Origin: Apoda limacodes
Taxonomy: Eukaryota > Arthropoda > Insecta > Lepidoptera > Limacodidae
DNA length: 64,000 nucleotides
Direction of reading: 5' to 3'
NCBI GenBank assembly: GCA_946406115.1
Contig: OX291550.1
Span: 21,738,722 to 21,802,721, forward strand
The translations under genes and the position numbers were made by a program. The notes beneath the pieces are model-generated. The model made no database searches and was not told the DNA's origin. It saw only the letters and a program-made list of their open reading frames with translations. Positions 54,971-64,000 of this stretch are shown piece by piece. Each line of letters begins with the position of its first letter. The stretch's first letter is position 1.

Positions 54971-55430
54971 GCCATAAGGACCGATTCTAGATTTGTCGCG
55001 TTAAAATCTCCCATCACAACGTTGTAGTTAGCCTTGGTGGTGTTATGAAGGAGCTTGGTGATATCTTCATATCTGGCTTCGGCTTCTTCATCAGAGTGAG
55101 ACGAGGACGCATACACCTGTACCACCTTCAGAGAGTATCTGTTGGTGAGCTTTAGGACAAGGTATGCTACCCGAGTCGAAACACTACTGATTTCCACAAC
55201 GTTGTTTATGAGAGATGTGTTGACCAGAAAACCAACACCATCTTGGGATTGGTCATCACTTTCTCGAAAGTAGAATAAGTATCCTGACTCCAGGGTCAGC
55301 GTGTCCTCACCCTGTCTACGGACTTCTGATAAACCCAGTACATGCCAGTTTATGAGTCTTAGTTCTTCGAGTTCTACGAGGTGATGATCCAACCTCATCG
55401 TGCGTCCATTGTACGTTGCCAAATGTAGTC
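54934..55430 (-). pseudogene. RTE LINE endonuclease, N-terminal part
   Basis: ATYNGRTMR opens the APE-type endonuclease (the Asn is part of the active site). LGLSEVRRQG carries the catalytic Glu, KVVQVYASSS the strand with the conserved Tyr, and VVMGDFNAT the Asp and Asn pair. These are the residues used to nick target DNA for target-primed reverse transcription. The frame ends at about 54934 by frameshift. Confidence 0.78.
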
Positions 55431-55600
55431 GTCGTTTATGTTAGCCGTTTGTCGTAACCCGGAGATTCCTAGTACCATCTGCCTCACCGTTATACCGACC
55501 GCTACCGTAGCCGGGAACAGAGGGCCGTTTTTTTCCTGCCTCCACCATATTGGGTTTTGCCCATAGTCACCACGATGGGCAGACGGGTTGGTGACCGCAG

Positions 55601-56304
55601 TTAATGCAGGCTATGGATGTTGCTGCTCCGCAACATCAGTCTGTGTTTGGGGTTGAGAAATAAGACCCCTTTTACCTCTAAGTAGCCTTCTACGACATCT
55701 TAGGAAGATAGGGAGTGGTCCAATTCTGTTCTGCCGGAACCAACGGCTTCTATTGTATACACCGATGAATCCTACGTAGATTCTTCGCACTCTACTCCAA
55801 AAGCCTGGACTGACGTGACCACTAAGGGCATACAAAAAATCTATTTCAAAGGGCCAACAAATTGACATTGTTCACACAGGATCTGAAAATGGTTTTATAA
55901 CCTCGAATTTATCTTAGGATTTAGGGAAATTGACATTTTAACTATTCCTTGCCAATATATGTTAACTTGTATAATGTACGTACGCAAAAATTTTTACTCA
56001 TTTGCTAAAAATAGTGACCTAAACAGTGTTAATACAAGGAATTAGAATAAATTGGTATTTCCGAAATGTCGTCTTCAGAAGGTACATAGCCCTTTTGCAA
56101 TACAATGTAAATATTTTTACAATAAATTCCAGATCATGTAGTTAATTTATCTCCAAATAAATTTAAAATATATGTCAAAGAAAGTTTAATAAAAAAGCTA
56201 TTACAACGTTGATGAATACATTAACGATCAATATGCTTGGAAGAATTAGAACTTATGAATTTGTACTTATAATACATTTTTTTTAAATTAAAACATTGTG
56301 TTGT
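55601..56304. other. RTE 5' flank and AT-rich DNA
   Basis: 55601-55870 is of average GC, with an 85-codon minus-strand frame; it may be the element's 5' UTR or older sequence. 55870-56304 is AT-rich and unrecognised. Confidence 0.35.
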
Positions 56305-56525
56305 GTTGTTGTGGAATGAGCTCCCTGCCAAGGTTTTCTGCAAGGACTACAGTATGGAGTTCTTCAAGAAAGAAGTTATTAGATTTCTGAAGGGTCGGCA
56401 ACGCGCAAGTGATACCCCTGGTGTTGCAAGCGTCCATAGGCTACGGTGACCGCTTACCATCAGGCGGGCCGTAAGCTTGTTTGCCACCTTAGTGGTATAA
56501 AAAAAAAAAAAAAAAAAAAAAAAAA
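56305..56525 (+). mobile_element. 5'-truncated jockey LINE with poly(A)
   Basis: Reads LWNELPAKVFCKDYSMEF and FFKKEVIRFLKGRQRAS in frame, which is the C-terminal end of lepidopteran jockey ORF2. The stop falls at about 56448; then comes the familiar 3' end 'GCTTACCATCAGGCGGGCC' and 'TTGTTTGCCACCTTAGTGG', then an uninterrupted run of about 27 A (56499-56525). The intact frame and long A tail suggest a younger insertion than its neighbours. ACATTGT occurs on both sides (56293 and 56531), a weak candidate for the target duplication. Confidence 0.75.
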
Positions 56526-56565
56526 TGTTACATTGTATTTTAGTATGAAGTTGAAAAAATATAAA

Positions 56566-56700
56566 AGATTAACTGCTGAGTTTCGTGCCAGTTCTTCTCG
56601 ACAGTAAATCATTCCGAACCGGTGGTTTTTTTATTGCACAATATTCTCATTGGGCTGTCGTATGAGGTGATTAACATACAAATAGGGTGGAAGGTCACCT
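56566..56700 (+). repeat. Dispersed repeat end
   Basis: 'CTGCTGAGTTTCGTGCCAGTTCTTCTCGACAG' and 'TTCCGAACCGGTGG' form a common lepidopteran repeat segment. The rest of that family is not seen. Confidence 0.45.
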
Positions 56701-56824
56701 AGAAGTAAAAACCTATAATTAATAAAAAAAAATTATTCCCGCTCCGGTATTTTTTTTATCGCGTTTCCCTAATGATTATTATATTTTTACAATTAATACA
56801 TAAAAGATTATAACATAGCCGATC

Positions 56825-57835
56825 TACTGGGCAGTCTTTTTGCCTCAAACTCGAATATGAACGACGAAGGCGCTGTACCACTTACTGTACCGTGGTGCGG
56901 TAAGACCATGCCGGAAATCTCCATAACACAGCGGGAGGTCCGGCGGGCGTTGCTTTCTCTAGACGTTCATAAGTCGAGTGGACCAGACGGTATACCAGCA
57001 GTGGTGCTTAAGCAGTGTGCTTCTGAGTTATGTCCTGTACTCACGCGCCTCTTCTCGCTTTACTACCACACTAGACAAGTAGATCTTCATGGAAGACTGC
57101 CAATGTGCACCCGGTGCCCAAAAAGGGCGATAGATCAAATCTATCTAATTATAATCAACACACAGTTTCTAAGAAGAACACGACCTAGTCAGCGACCGTC
57201 AATATGGCTTTACGGTCGCTCGACTGTTGACCTTCTAGTGTATCCCACACAGCGATGGGCACTAACCATTAAGACTCAATGGCATGTAGCCTGGAAATAG
57301 CGAAGGCGGTCGACCGGGTCTGGCACCGGGGTCTTCTATCGAAGTTGCCTTCTATGCGGTGGCTTTCTATGCATTACACGCATACGAGCCGTAGTTGACG
57401 GTAGTTGCTCTGATAGCATGGCCATTAATGCTGGTGTCCCGCAAAGCTCTGTGCTGTCTCCTACGCTGTTTCTACCGCATATCAATGGCTGTTGGACATC
57501 AACAACATACAGTACTGGAGGCCCTTATTACACGGGTCGTGCAAACATTCCTCGTTCCGTTGTGGAGGAAAAGCGCGGAGAACTTGTGTCTCAAATCGAA
57601 AACAGTCTGTCTAAGGTCTCCGACTAGGGACGGAAAACTTGGTCCGATTCAACCATTTCCAGCGATGTTCAGTTCCGAGATCATTTGCAAGACAAGGTGA
57701 AGCTGGCGTTCGAAACTTGGTTTATAAACAAAGCGAAGCATTACTTCACATCGGGGCAAAGGTTGCTGCTTTACAAGTCGCAAGTTCGGCCCCATATGGG
57801 GTATTGCTGCCATCTCTGTAGTAACTCTCCTTTGT
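56825..57835 (+). pseudogene. Jockey LINE ORF2 (reverse transcriptase), shortened and frameshifted
   Basis: Begins inside ORF2: a LFASNSNMND-type stretch, then ITQREVRRALLSLDVHKSSGPDGIPAVVLKQC (RT block 0-1) in frame 56857-57300. A few frame changes follow: QYGFTVARS-like region (57200), the motif A area (57300-57330, 'AKAVDRVWHRGLL', where FDRVWH is usual), AGVPQSSVLSPTLFLPHING (motif B, 57425-57490), then a deletion that removes the YADD box. It resumes with RANIPRSVVEEKRGELVSQIENSLSKVSD and ends at 'KSQVRPHMGYC'-like sequence near 57775-57820. Several stops: non-functional. Confidence 0.8.
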
Positions 57836-57883
57836 AGCTACTACCTTATACATATACCTTGTAATAAGTGTCCGATAGATCTA

Positions 57884-57920
<37 letters not shown>

Positions 57921-58215
57921 CTACTAGCCTATACATTTATGTAGTAAGTGTCCGGTAGATCAGGTCACATGTATGTACGTACTACCCTATACGTTTGTAG
58001 TAAGTGTCGGGTAGATCTGAACACATGAATGTAGCTACTACCCTATACGTTTGTAGTAAGAGACGGGTAGACCTGAATACATGAATGTAGGTACTACCCT
58101 ATACGTTTGTAGTGAGTGTCGGGTAGATCTAATCACATGTATGTAGCTACTACTCTATACGTTTGTAGTACCTAATTGTCGGGTAGATCTGAACACATGT
58201 ATGTAGCTACTACTC
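57834..58215. repeat. 56 bp minisatellite with (TA)n
   Basis: Units of about 56 bp, each with CTACTACCCTATACGTTTGTAGTAAGTGTCGGGTAGATCTGA and ACACATGAATGTAG-type ends. Starts of ACTACCC/ACTACTC at 57981, 58037, 58093, 58149 and 58209 (the last interval 60, with a CTAA insertion). A pure TA run (57887-57919) splits the first units. Confidence 0.75.
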
Positions 58216-58481
58216 TATAAGTTGCTGAATGCTGAAGATGCCTTGTATTGAGGCGAAACACGTGTCTAGTTTTGTTAGCAATTTAGTGGTGTAGTGTTAT
58301 AGTGAAGTTGGCATTGTCCACATAAGGAGAGAGGGAGGGAGGTGCACTCCTACATGTGGATGGTGTATTTCTGCACGTGAGTGCTACTGAATTGTTTTTA
58401 GCTGATTTGCAAGGTAATAATATTTTATCATAATAATGAATTTCCGAATTTAGTAATTAATGAAGTAACGCCAGCTTCATC
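58216..58481. mobile_element. Block interrupting the minisatellite
   Basis: Contains 'GCTGAAGATGCCTTGTATTGAGGCGAAACACGTGTC', a motif I have seen in lepidopteran repeats, and a purine-rich tract 'aggagagagggagggagg' (58325-58342). Minisatellite sequence resumes at 58482, so this looks like an insertion; the ends are not defined. Confidence 0.4.
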
Positions 58482-58556
58482 AATATTACCCGATACGTTT
58501 GTAGTAAGTGTCGCGTAGATCTGAACACATGAATGTAAGTACTACCCTATATTCGT
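58482..58556. repeat. Minisatellite continuation
   Basis: One more unit of the 56 bp array (ATACGTTTGTAGTAAGTGTC ... ACATGAATGTAAGTACTACCC) after the interruption. Confidence 0.7.
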
Positions 58557-59635
58557 TATTGTTTTTATCTTAATGTAAGCCAAAATATGAGTAATATGTT
58601 TAATTTGATAAAGATTAATATTATGGCGGTCAAAAAAAATCTCGTCACGAAAGCAAATTATTTTTTGGGATACTGACGCTACTTTAACTTATTACTTTGA
58701 AAAACGTTTATCTCATCGTTTCGCTCAAGTAGTATCAATAGTGTGGTGTTCAGAACCGATTTAGTCAGCTCTAGATATATAGGTATATGAATTGTCAGTG
58801 TTAAGCCAATTTAACTACAATATCTGCCACGTCCCGAGATAATTGAACTATTGGTTCGAGCGAGGTCTATGCTTTGCAAAATTTGCTTAAAGCGGTTAGG
58901 ATTAGATTAGTAAGAAACAAAATAAAATGCCTTTGACATGTACTCCGGTTATTAAACCTATAAAATAACGTTGCTCATCACAGAATAAAATACCTAAAAC
59001 GTCAAGACGTAAGAAGCCTTGCTACTGACGGCCGCTACGTAGTGCGATCTTCGGTCGACGGTCGAAGCGTAAACTATAATGCCATCGAAAACATAAATGT
59101 GAATTGAGAGCCAAGTTCAATACACAAATATGTCGCCGACAAAAGAATTGAATTCTATATGGGTGCCGAGTTCTGTATAGAAAATCCTAAAATTTTAGGG
59201 ACAAAAACATGCAACATTATAAAATGATTTTATTTAAAAATTCTTGGTACTGTTACAATGTTTGCTACTTAATAGGTTATATGAATTCTTAAATTTCAAT
59301 AGAAAATTATTTACACATCGCATTTATTTCACTTAGGGATGTAATTCAAACTCAAGATTTGACTTGGCTAGTTTTTACCAACAAACGAAATTTTAGAAAA
59401 GTAACATAGGTATTATATCAACCTTACCTAACTATAAATAATTGTGTATGATTTTAGATGCCAGACAAACTTATGGCCTTTAATGTATGTAGGTATCTTT
59501 GTATGTAGGTTAAATGGGTTTCGAGTTGTGAACGGGTCAAAAGTAGCTCGAAATGGTTCGTATAATATTACACATGGCTGCTGTGGCGTCAGTTTCTTTT
59601 TCCTTGAACTTGGCTGACCACTGGCGCGTGTCTAG
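58557..59635. other. No exon or repeat recognised
   Basis: AT-rich, apart from a patch at 59010-59070 ('ctgacggccgctacgtagtgcgatcttcggtcgacggtcg'). This is the region upstream of the candidate exon at 59691; I found no further exon here. Confidence 0.35.
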
Positions 59636-59690
59636 ATATCCTTTTGTATAAAAGTGACAAATTTCAAAGAAACAGTTTTCGGTTCGACAG

Positions 59691-59930
59691 CGATTCATTA
59701 CATGATATCGAGTTTGATGGTGGTGACGTCAGCGCTGGGGTTCGTGAACAGCTGCGTGGTGCTGAACCGGTCGGCGGCGGGCAACGTCGGGCGCAATGTT
59801 ACGACGTGGCTGCTGCTCGACTCCGTGTTCGAGACGTCGCGCGTCGTGTACGTGTTCGTGAGCGAGGTCGTGCTCAAGGGGAAGGGGCCCGTGCAGGTGT
59901 ACGAGCTGCTTGTCAGCGCCGCGCAGTACC
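59691..59930 (+). CDS. Candidate internal exon of a host membrane protein
   Basis: The only stretch in the window with high GC3 codon use like a host gene (GTGGTGACG, CTGCTGCTCGAC, GTGTTCGAG). Read in the frame IHYMISSLM..., it gives two hydrophobic segments (SSLMVVTSALGFVNSCVVL and, after an Asn/Gly/Arg turn, TTWLLLDSV...VVYVFVSEVVL), then VYELLVSAAQY. It ends at a strong donor, TACC|GTAAGT (59931). The acceptor is probably GACAG|CG (exon from 59691); alternatives are AACAG|TTTT (59676) and TCTAG|ATAT (59636). With the 59691 start both ends are phase 1. Upstream exons must lie beyond what I can see. The family is not recognised; the layout resembles small insect multispan proteins, but that is a guess. 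It could also be a gene fragment. Confidence 0.55.
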
Positions 59931-60570
59931 GTAAGTGTAGTGTACACGTACAACTGTTGCACACACGCGAGCCATCCAGATGTACGAGCTGCTTGTTAGA
60001 GCCGCGCAGTACCGTAAGTGTAGTGTTCAAGTACAACTGTTACACACACGCGAGCCATCAAGATGTACGAGCTGCTTGTTAGAGCCGCGCAGTACGGTAA
60101 GTGTAGCGTACAAATCTAACTGTTGCACACACGCGAGCCATCCTGATGTACGAGCTGCTTGTTAGAGCCGCGCAGTACCGCAAGGATAGTGTACAAGTAC
60201 AACTGTTGTGTGCAGGTGTACGAGCTGCTTGTCAGCGCCGCGCAGTACCGTAAGTGTAGTGTACACGTACAACTGTTGCACACACGCGAGCCATCCAGAT
60301 GTACGAGCTGCTTGTTAGAGCCGCGCAGTACCGTAAGTGTAGTGTTCAAGTACAACTGTTACACACACGCGAGCCATCCAGATGTACGAGCTGCTTGTTT
60401 GAGCCGCGCAGTACGGTAAGTGTAGCGTACAAATCTAACTGTTGCACACACGCGAGCCATCCTGATGTACGAGCTGCGCGTCAGCGCTGCGCAGTACCGT
60501 AAGTGTAGTGTACAAGTACAACTGTTGTTTGCAGGTGTACGAGCTCCTCCTCTGGGCCGCACTATACTAC
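59898..60570. repeat. 83 bp tandem array duplicating the exon end and splice donor
   Basis: Copies of TGTACGAGCTGCTTGT start at 59898, 59981, 60064, 60147, 60217, 60300, 60383, 60466 and 60536. Spacings are 83, 83, 83, 70, then 83, 83, 83, 70, so four units form a 319 bp higher-order repeat present twice. Each full unit has the last 34 bases of the exon (to CAGTACC), a donor-like GTAAG (changed to GCAAG in the 60147 unit), 36-49 bases of intron-like sequence, and an AG before the next copy (CATCCAG or TGCAG). The last copy (60536) has diverged exon sequence and no donor. Short reading frames across the array come from this structure and are not genes. Confidence 0.8.
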
Positions 60571-60978
60571 TATTGTACACACGAGCTGCGGCTCTTTGCA
60601 CGTATAAATATTGTATTGTTGGTCAAAACCACAGACATTTCTTGATATAGGTATGTTGTTCTTTCAATGATGCAAATATTAGATATTAGATCCCGTAAAC
60701 CAGTATGCATTTCGGTTTAAGCCATCGTAGAAACGTTTATTATCACCAAAATAATGACTGTGCAGATCGTTTGGTAAGGTAAGGTACCTATAGCAAAAAC
60801 ACCTTATTAATTGTGTGTATTTAGTCTTTAAGAAGTGTTTATTACTTTACCAAATTAAAAAAAAAACTGTAAAAATAATTAAATATGATATCAATTTAAT
60901 GAATATGAATCTCAACTCAATCATTACGGGGATACACGAAGCGCTATCTATTTATCAATAAGCACCATCTAGCGGAAG
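60571..60978. other. Intron-like AT-rich DNA
   Basis: No repeat or ORF recognised. If 59691-59930 and 61628-61671 are exons of one gene, this is intron. Confidence 0.35.
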
Positions 60979-61195
60979 CTTGTCGCACCTCACTTTCAGT
61001 GCGGTTTACTTGTCGCACCTCACCTTCAGTACTTTTTACTTTTCGCACCTCACCTTCAGTACGCTTTATTTATCGCGCTCACCTTTAGTACGCTTTACTT
61101 GTCACACTTACCTTCAGTGCGGTTTACTTGTCGCACCACACTTTCAGTACGCTTTACTTGTCGCACCTAACCTTTAGTACGGTTTACTTTTTGCT
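60979..61195. repeat. 30 bp minisatellite
   Basis: Seven units of about 30 bp, TGTCGCACCTCACCTTCAGT followed by ACGCTTTACT-type ends, starting at 60981, 61011, 61041, 61071, 61100, 61129 and 61159, and a decayed unit at 61189. Units differ by several substitutions each. Confidence 0.8.
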
Positions 61196-61290
61196 CGTGT
61201 TATAATGTTGCAAGTACATACTTTTCGAAAAGACTACTAATATGACACTAGTTTTGATTTCTTAATTTTCCTAAATTAAAGTACGTGAGT

Positions 61291-61477
61291 TTAAATAGCA
61301 TTGTACGTTAAATAGCATTGTACGTTAAATAGCATTGTACGTTAAATAGCATTGTACGTTAAATAGCATTGTACGTTAAATAGCATTGTACGTTAAATAG
61401 CATTGTACGTTAAATAGCATTGTACGTTAAATAGCATTGTACGTTAAATAGCATTGTACGTTAAATAGCATTGTACG
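61291..61477. repeat. 17 bp tandem repeat, 11 perfect copies
   Basis: TTAAATAGCATTGTACG repeated 11 times without a mismatch (the last base of the last copy included). Perfect identity over 187 bp shows recent expansion or strong homogenisation. Probably polymorphic in length between individuals. Confidence 0.9.
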
Positions 61478-61627
61478 CAATTGCATGAAATTTGTGTTTA
61501 TCACAAGTTTACTGTAAAGTTACTGTTGTAACATTCGTTTTAAAAAGTACTAATTTTCGCAACAATTGCATAAATAGCTATTTTCTGGTCTGTCTCAAAA
61601 CACTGACTTTGTCAATGTGATCCCCAG

Positions 61628-61671
61628 TGGTGGACAGCTTCCTCTACTGCCAGATGATACTGAGACACTAG
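61628..61671 (+). CDS. Candidate terminal exon
   Basis: ATCCCCAG|TGGTGG gives an acceptor at 61628. If joined to the 59930 donor (phase 1), the frame continues for 14 more codons, LVDSFLYCQMILRH, and stops at TAG (61669-61671). Codon use is GC-rich at third positions (TTC CTC TAC TGC CAG CTG), as in the exon at 59691 and unlike the surrounding DNA. The exon is very short and the call rests on phase and composition only. No clear AATAAA was noticed shortly after. Confidence 0.4.
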
Positions 61672-64000
61672 CACTGGGCGAGTGGCGCGACCCTGACACG
61701 CGTGCCTGTTCTCCACGGGGTAGCTACTCTAAGAGGTTTATCATTGAGGATCTTATTTTTATTTTGATATGACTGGTGATACGTTAAGAACGTTCTGGAA
61801 ACCAAATCTTCCATACACATCATACTAACAAAGTCGTCTCGTTGTATTTTCATAGATTTATATGCATTTTGTAGTATGAAAAATTAATGGATTACTTTAT
61901 TTAACTTTTTAAGATGTATACGAACATATTTTTTTCATACAAACTGCCTTACATCTTATATCTTTACTATAGACATTCCGCTACTGAAAACGTGATATTA
62001 CTATAAAGCGCTGTTCACCATACATAGGTACCTTATCGCAAAACGCTAACTTATCCATAAAATGTCAGTGAAAAACAAAGTTTTTATCGAATTAGTTAAA
62101 TGTATCAAATCAACAAAAGTTTTCACTGGCATTTATGATTTAATTTGCTTTTTGCGTAAATAACGTGTTTTTCATCACACTTTCTCGTTAACAGTCTCAT
62201 TACGCGCAGGCAAAGTGGGTCCCAGACCTTAATTGCTCCCACGGGAAGTTTGTACATTTTACTTTTCTCAAGGCAAAGCAGGCGTTCATAGATCTCGCGG
62301 GCGGTAATGATACACCGTACGTACAGTCTATTCTATCAAATATGTTTAAAAGCTGTCCTGTGCAAAATTAAACTACGCGCAAACTGAGCAACTCACTTCA
62401 GCCTAAACTTTTTAATTTATAAATTCTCTAGATATCCGCCATCTGTCGGTCGCGTCGTTTTCTTTACTTCGATTCCTGCCATTACGATTGTATTTTAATG
62501 AGTTTATTTATTTATTCACCTTATATTTTTATTTATTTACTCGCAAATGTGATAAAAACATTGTGTGTAACACGGGCGGTACGGAAATTACAAACTCGAG
62601 CCATTAAAGCCTTCGGATTTCAGCCTCTAAAAAGCCTCTCGTGAGTAATTTCATTTTGTTAAGAAAAAAAGGATTTTCAATACACTTGGTTATAAAATGA
62701 CTCTTATTGAACTATTTTTGGGTTCATAATGCAGTTTATAAAAGACGCATGTGTCTTACTTTACCTTAACTGCACTAGTGCGTATGTTATTTTTAGCAAA
62801 TTATAGGAAAATGGCAACTGTGCGTCCAGTGCGTTTACTTCAGTTTATAAATACTTACACGCGGGTGGCGCTCGAAAAAAGAAACAAACACAAATTTTTA
62901 AACAATTCTCTTGAAAATAGGAACAATAACTACCTATCCCTTTCTTATGCACTCGATTCTAAATATTTTCATATTGCTTTCTCAGTCATATATAGGCACC
63001 AATGACCTTATCGGCATACTCTTAACTACAATCTTTATTTAAAACGATTGAACACATATTTAATTGATTATTTAGCGCTAAAATTTATTCTAATGCTTGT
63101 GTATAGTCAATGTTATTTAAGGTATAAATGATTAAAAAAACAGTATGACATCTATACCGCAGAACCCTAAAAATTTATCATAACACTTTATATTATGTAA
63201 AGTTAATGCATAAAGAAAGTTTTATTTGAACATTGCATCGCTTTCGCCTACAGTCGTGAAATCCTTTGTATTTTAGTTTCATCAGAATTTTTTTAGTTAA
63301 ACATATATGAACTGAATTGAACCTTAACAAAAATGAAATATGACTTAAATTTGAATAAACCATAATTTTAAATCTGACCTCGTAATAAAAGACAAAGAGA
63401 TGCGACATCTTTCACTAATGAGGGCTCGATGTCGTCGTTCCTACTATATTACTTATTATTATTTTTATAAAAACTTTTACAAAATTTAATTTGTAGCAAA
63501 TATTGATTAATTATCTACATACTTTAGTTGATTTACTAAAATAGGTATACACAACCTTTTTTTTTTATATTCTTAATCAATTATAACGATAAAAATTAAA
63601 TCGTTTAGAAAGACAGCAACGTTTGATACAAAATAAACATTTGAATTATAAAAATGATTTAGGCTTAATTTACACATCAGCGGAGCTCGCGGAAGGCGGC
63701 ACGGCGCGGTATGAGCGGAAAGCGTTAGTAGACCAATCCCATGCTGGCGGTAGTTGCGCGTATCGTAGCTGGTTTAATGTTTACGGATCTTTCAAAAACC
63801 GTTGTTTACGCATTTTTTGGTTGTAATATCGATCCGTTGGCAGTAATTTGGTCTCTCTACCCTACTTGAAGCGAATATATTAAGATATTTTAAGCTAAAA
63901 ATTTGTTTGGTACATTTGATGTGTCGTTAAAGAAAAATTTGTTAATACATTGTGAGCTTCAATGACACCTTATATGCCATAAGTGAATAAGTTACCGTAG
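61672..64000. other. No gene recognised
   Basis: AT-rich. If the preceding exon is real, its 3' UTR starts here. 62160-62310 and 62400-62480 are GC-balanced and unique-looking. A T-run lies at 63559-63567. 63670-63800 is GC-richer ('gcggagctcgcggaaggcggcacggcgcggtatgagcgg'), in the style of some dispersed repeats. Open stretches at 62751-63005 and 63623-63826 show no protein-like features. Confidence 0.3.

Larger units (their letters stand above)
52660..55600 (-). mobile_element. RTE-type LINE, nearly full length
   Basis: On the minus strand, about 2.9 kb. A 5' part with a GRWWRQEKNGPL-like start (55560-55430, partly in another frame), then endonuclease, linker, RT and a C-terminal tail ending near 52660 ('gccagcactggaccaatataagctgat' type end). 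Broken by several frameshifts and stops (around 54950, 54240, 53410, 53160). Same family as 19430-20425 and 2265-2640 on the plus strand. No clear target duplication found; the 3' end carries no poly(A), as usual for RTE. Confidence 0.8.

Noticed and set aside
59698..60601. Several 60-110 codon frames across the 83 bp array, both strands
   Set aside because: They arise because the GC-rich units lack stops in some frames. The unit length of 83 shifts the frame each time, so no long protein is encoded; only the first exon-like part looks real.
62751..63005. 84-codon open frame that could be a small gene
   Set aside because: AT-rich composition, no domain or signal peptide, no repeat of it elsewhere; open frames of this length are expected by chance in 64 kb.

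Overview
This window looks like intergenic or intronic DNA from a moth or butterfly (Lepidoptera). It is AT-rich, without bacterial-type gene packing, and is mostly transposon remains. The assignment rests on repeats I recognise as typical of lepidopteran genomes: tRNA-derived SINEs, 'CTAGCTTTTGCCCGCGGC' (Lep1-like) elements, repeats ending in AGGGTTCCGTA, jockey-, RTE- and CR1-type LINEs, Pao and gypsy elements, and a Tc1 element. No species can be named from sequence alone.

Layout. 0-24 kb: LINE fragments (CR1-like at 1-2215, RTE-like at 2.3 and 19.4-20.4 kb, jockey-like at 3.3 and 12 kb), many short non-autonomous repeats, and long AT-rich stretches where I see nothing. A roughly 500 bp repeat occurs inverted at 10.3 and 21.6 kb, with a diverged third copy at 18.5 kb. 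A 159 bp sequence at 14.25 kb has a retrocopy at 15.75 kb bracketed by a perfect 20 bp target duplication.

24.57-36.68 kb: a Pao/BEL-type LTR retrotransposon on the minus strand whose gag is split by a Ty3/gypsy element, also on the minus strand, at 29.60-36.37 kb. Both insertions can be delimited exactly: 5 bp CTATT duplications flank the outer element and 4 bp GGCT duplications flank the inner one. Both elements are broken by stops, frameshifts and deletions. The gypsy element carries an Arg/Ser-rich gag N-terminus and a 42/45 bp minisatellite with a 132 bp higher-order period.

36.7-52 kb: short repeats, including a TTAA-flanked MITE (40.07-40.31 kb), a fold-back palindrome (43.59-43.80 kb), SINEs, a frameshifted Tc1 transposon with both terminal inverted repeats (46.23-47.77 kb) and a mariner scrap. 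52.66-55.6 kb: a long RTE-like LINE on the minus strand with endonuclease and reverse transcriptase parts. 56.3-57.8 kb: two jockey fragments, one with a fresh-looking poly(A) tail.

57.8-61.7 kb is the most interesting part. Four unrelated tandem arrays (56, 83, 30 and 17 bp units) lie close together. The 83 bp array repeats the end of what looks like a real host exon for a membrane protein (59691-59930), including its GTAAGT splice donor. A plausible terminal exon with matching intron phase lies at 61628-61671. This is the only part of the window that looks like a host protein-coding gene.
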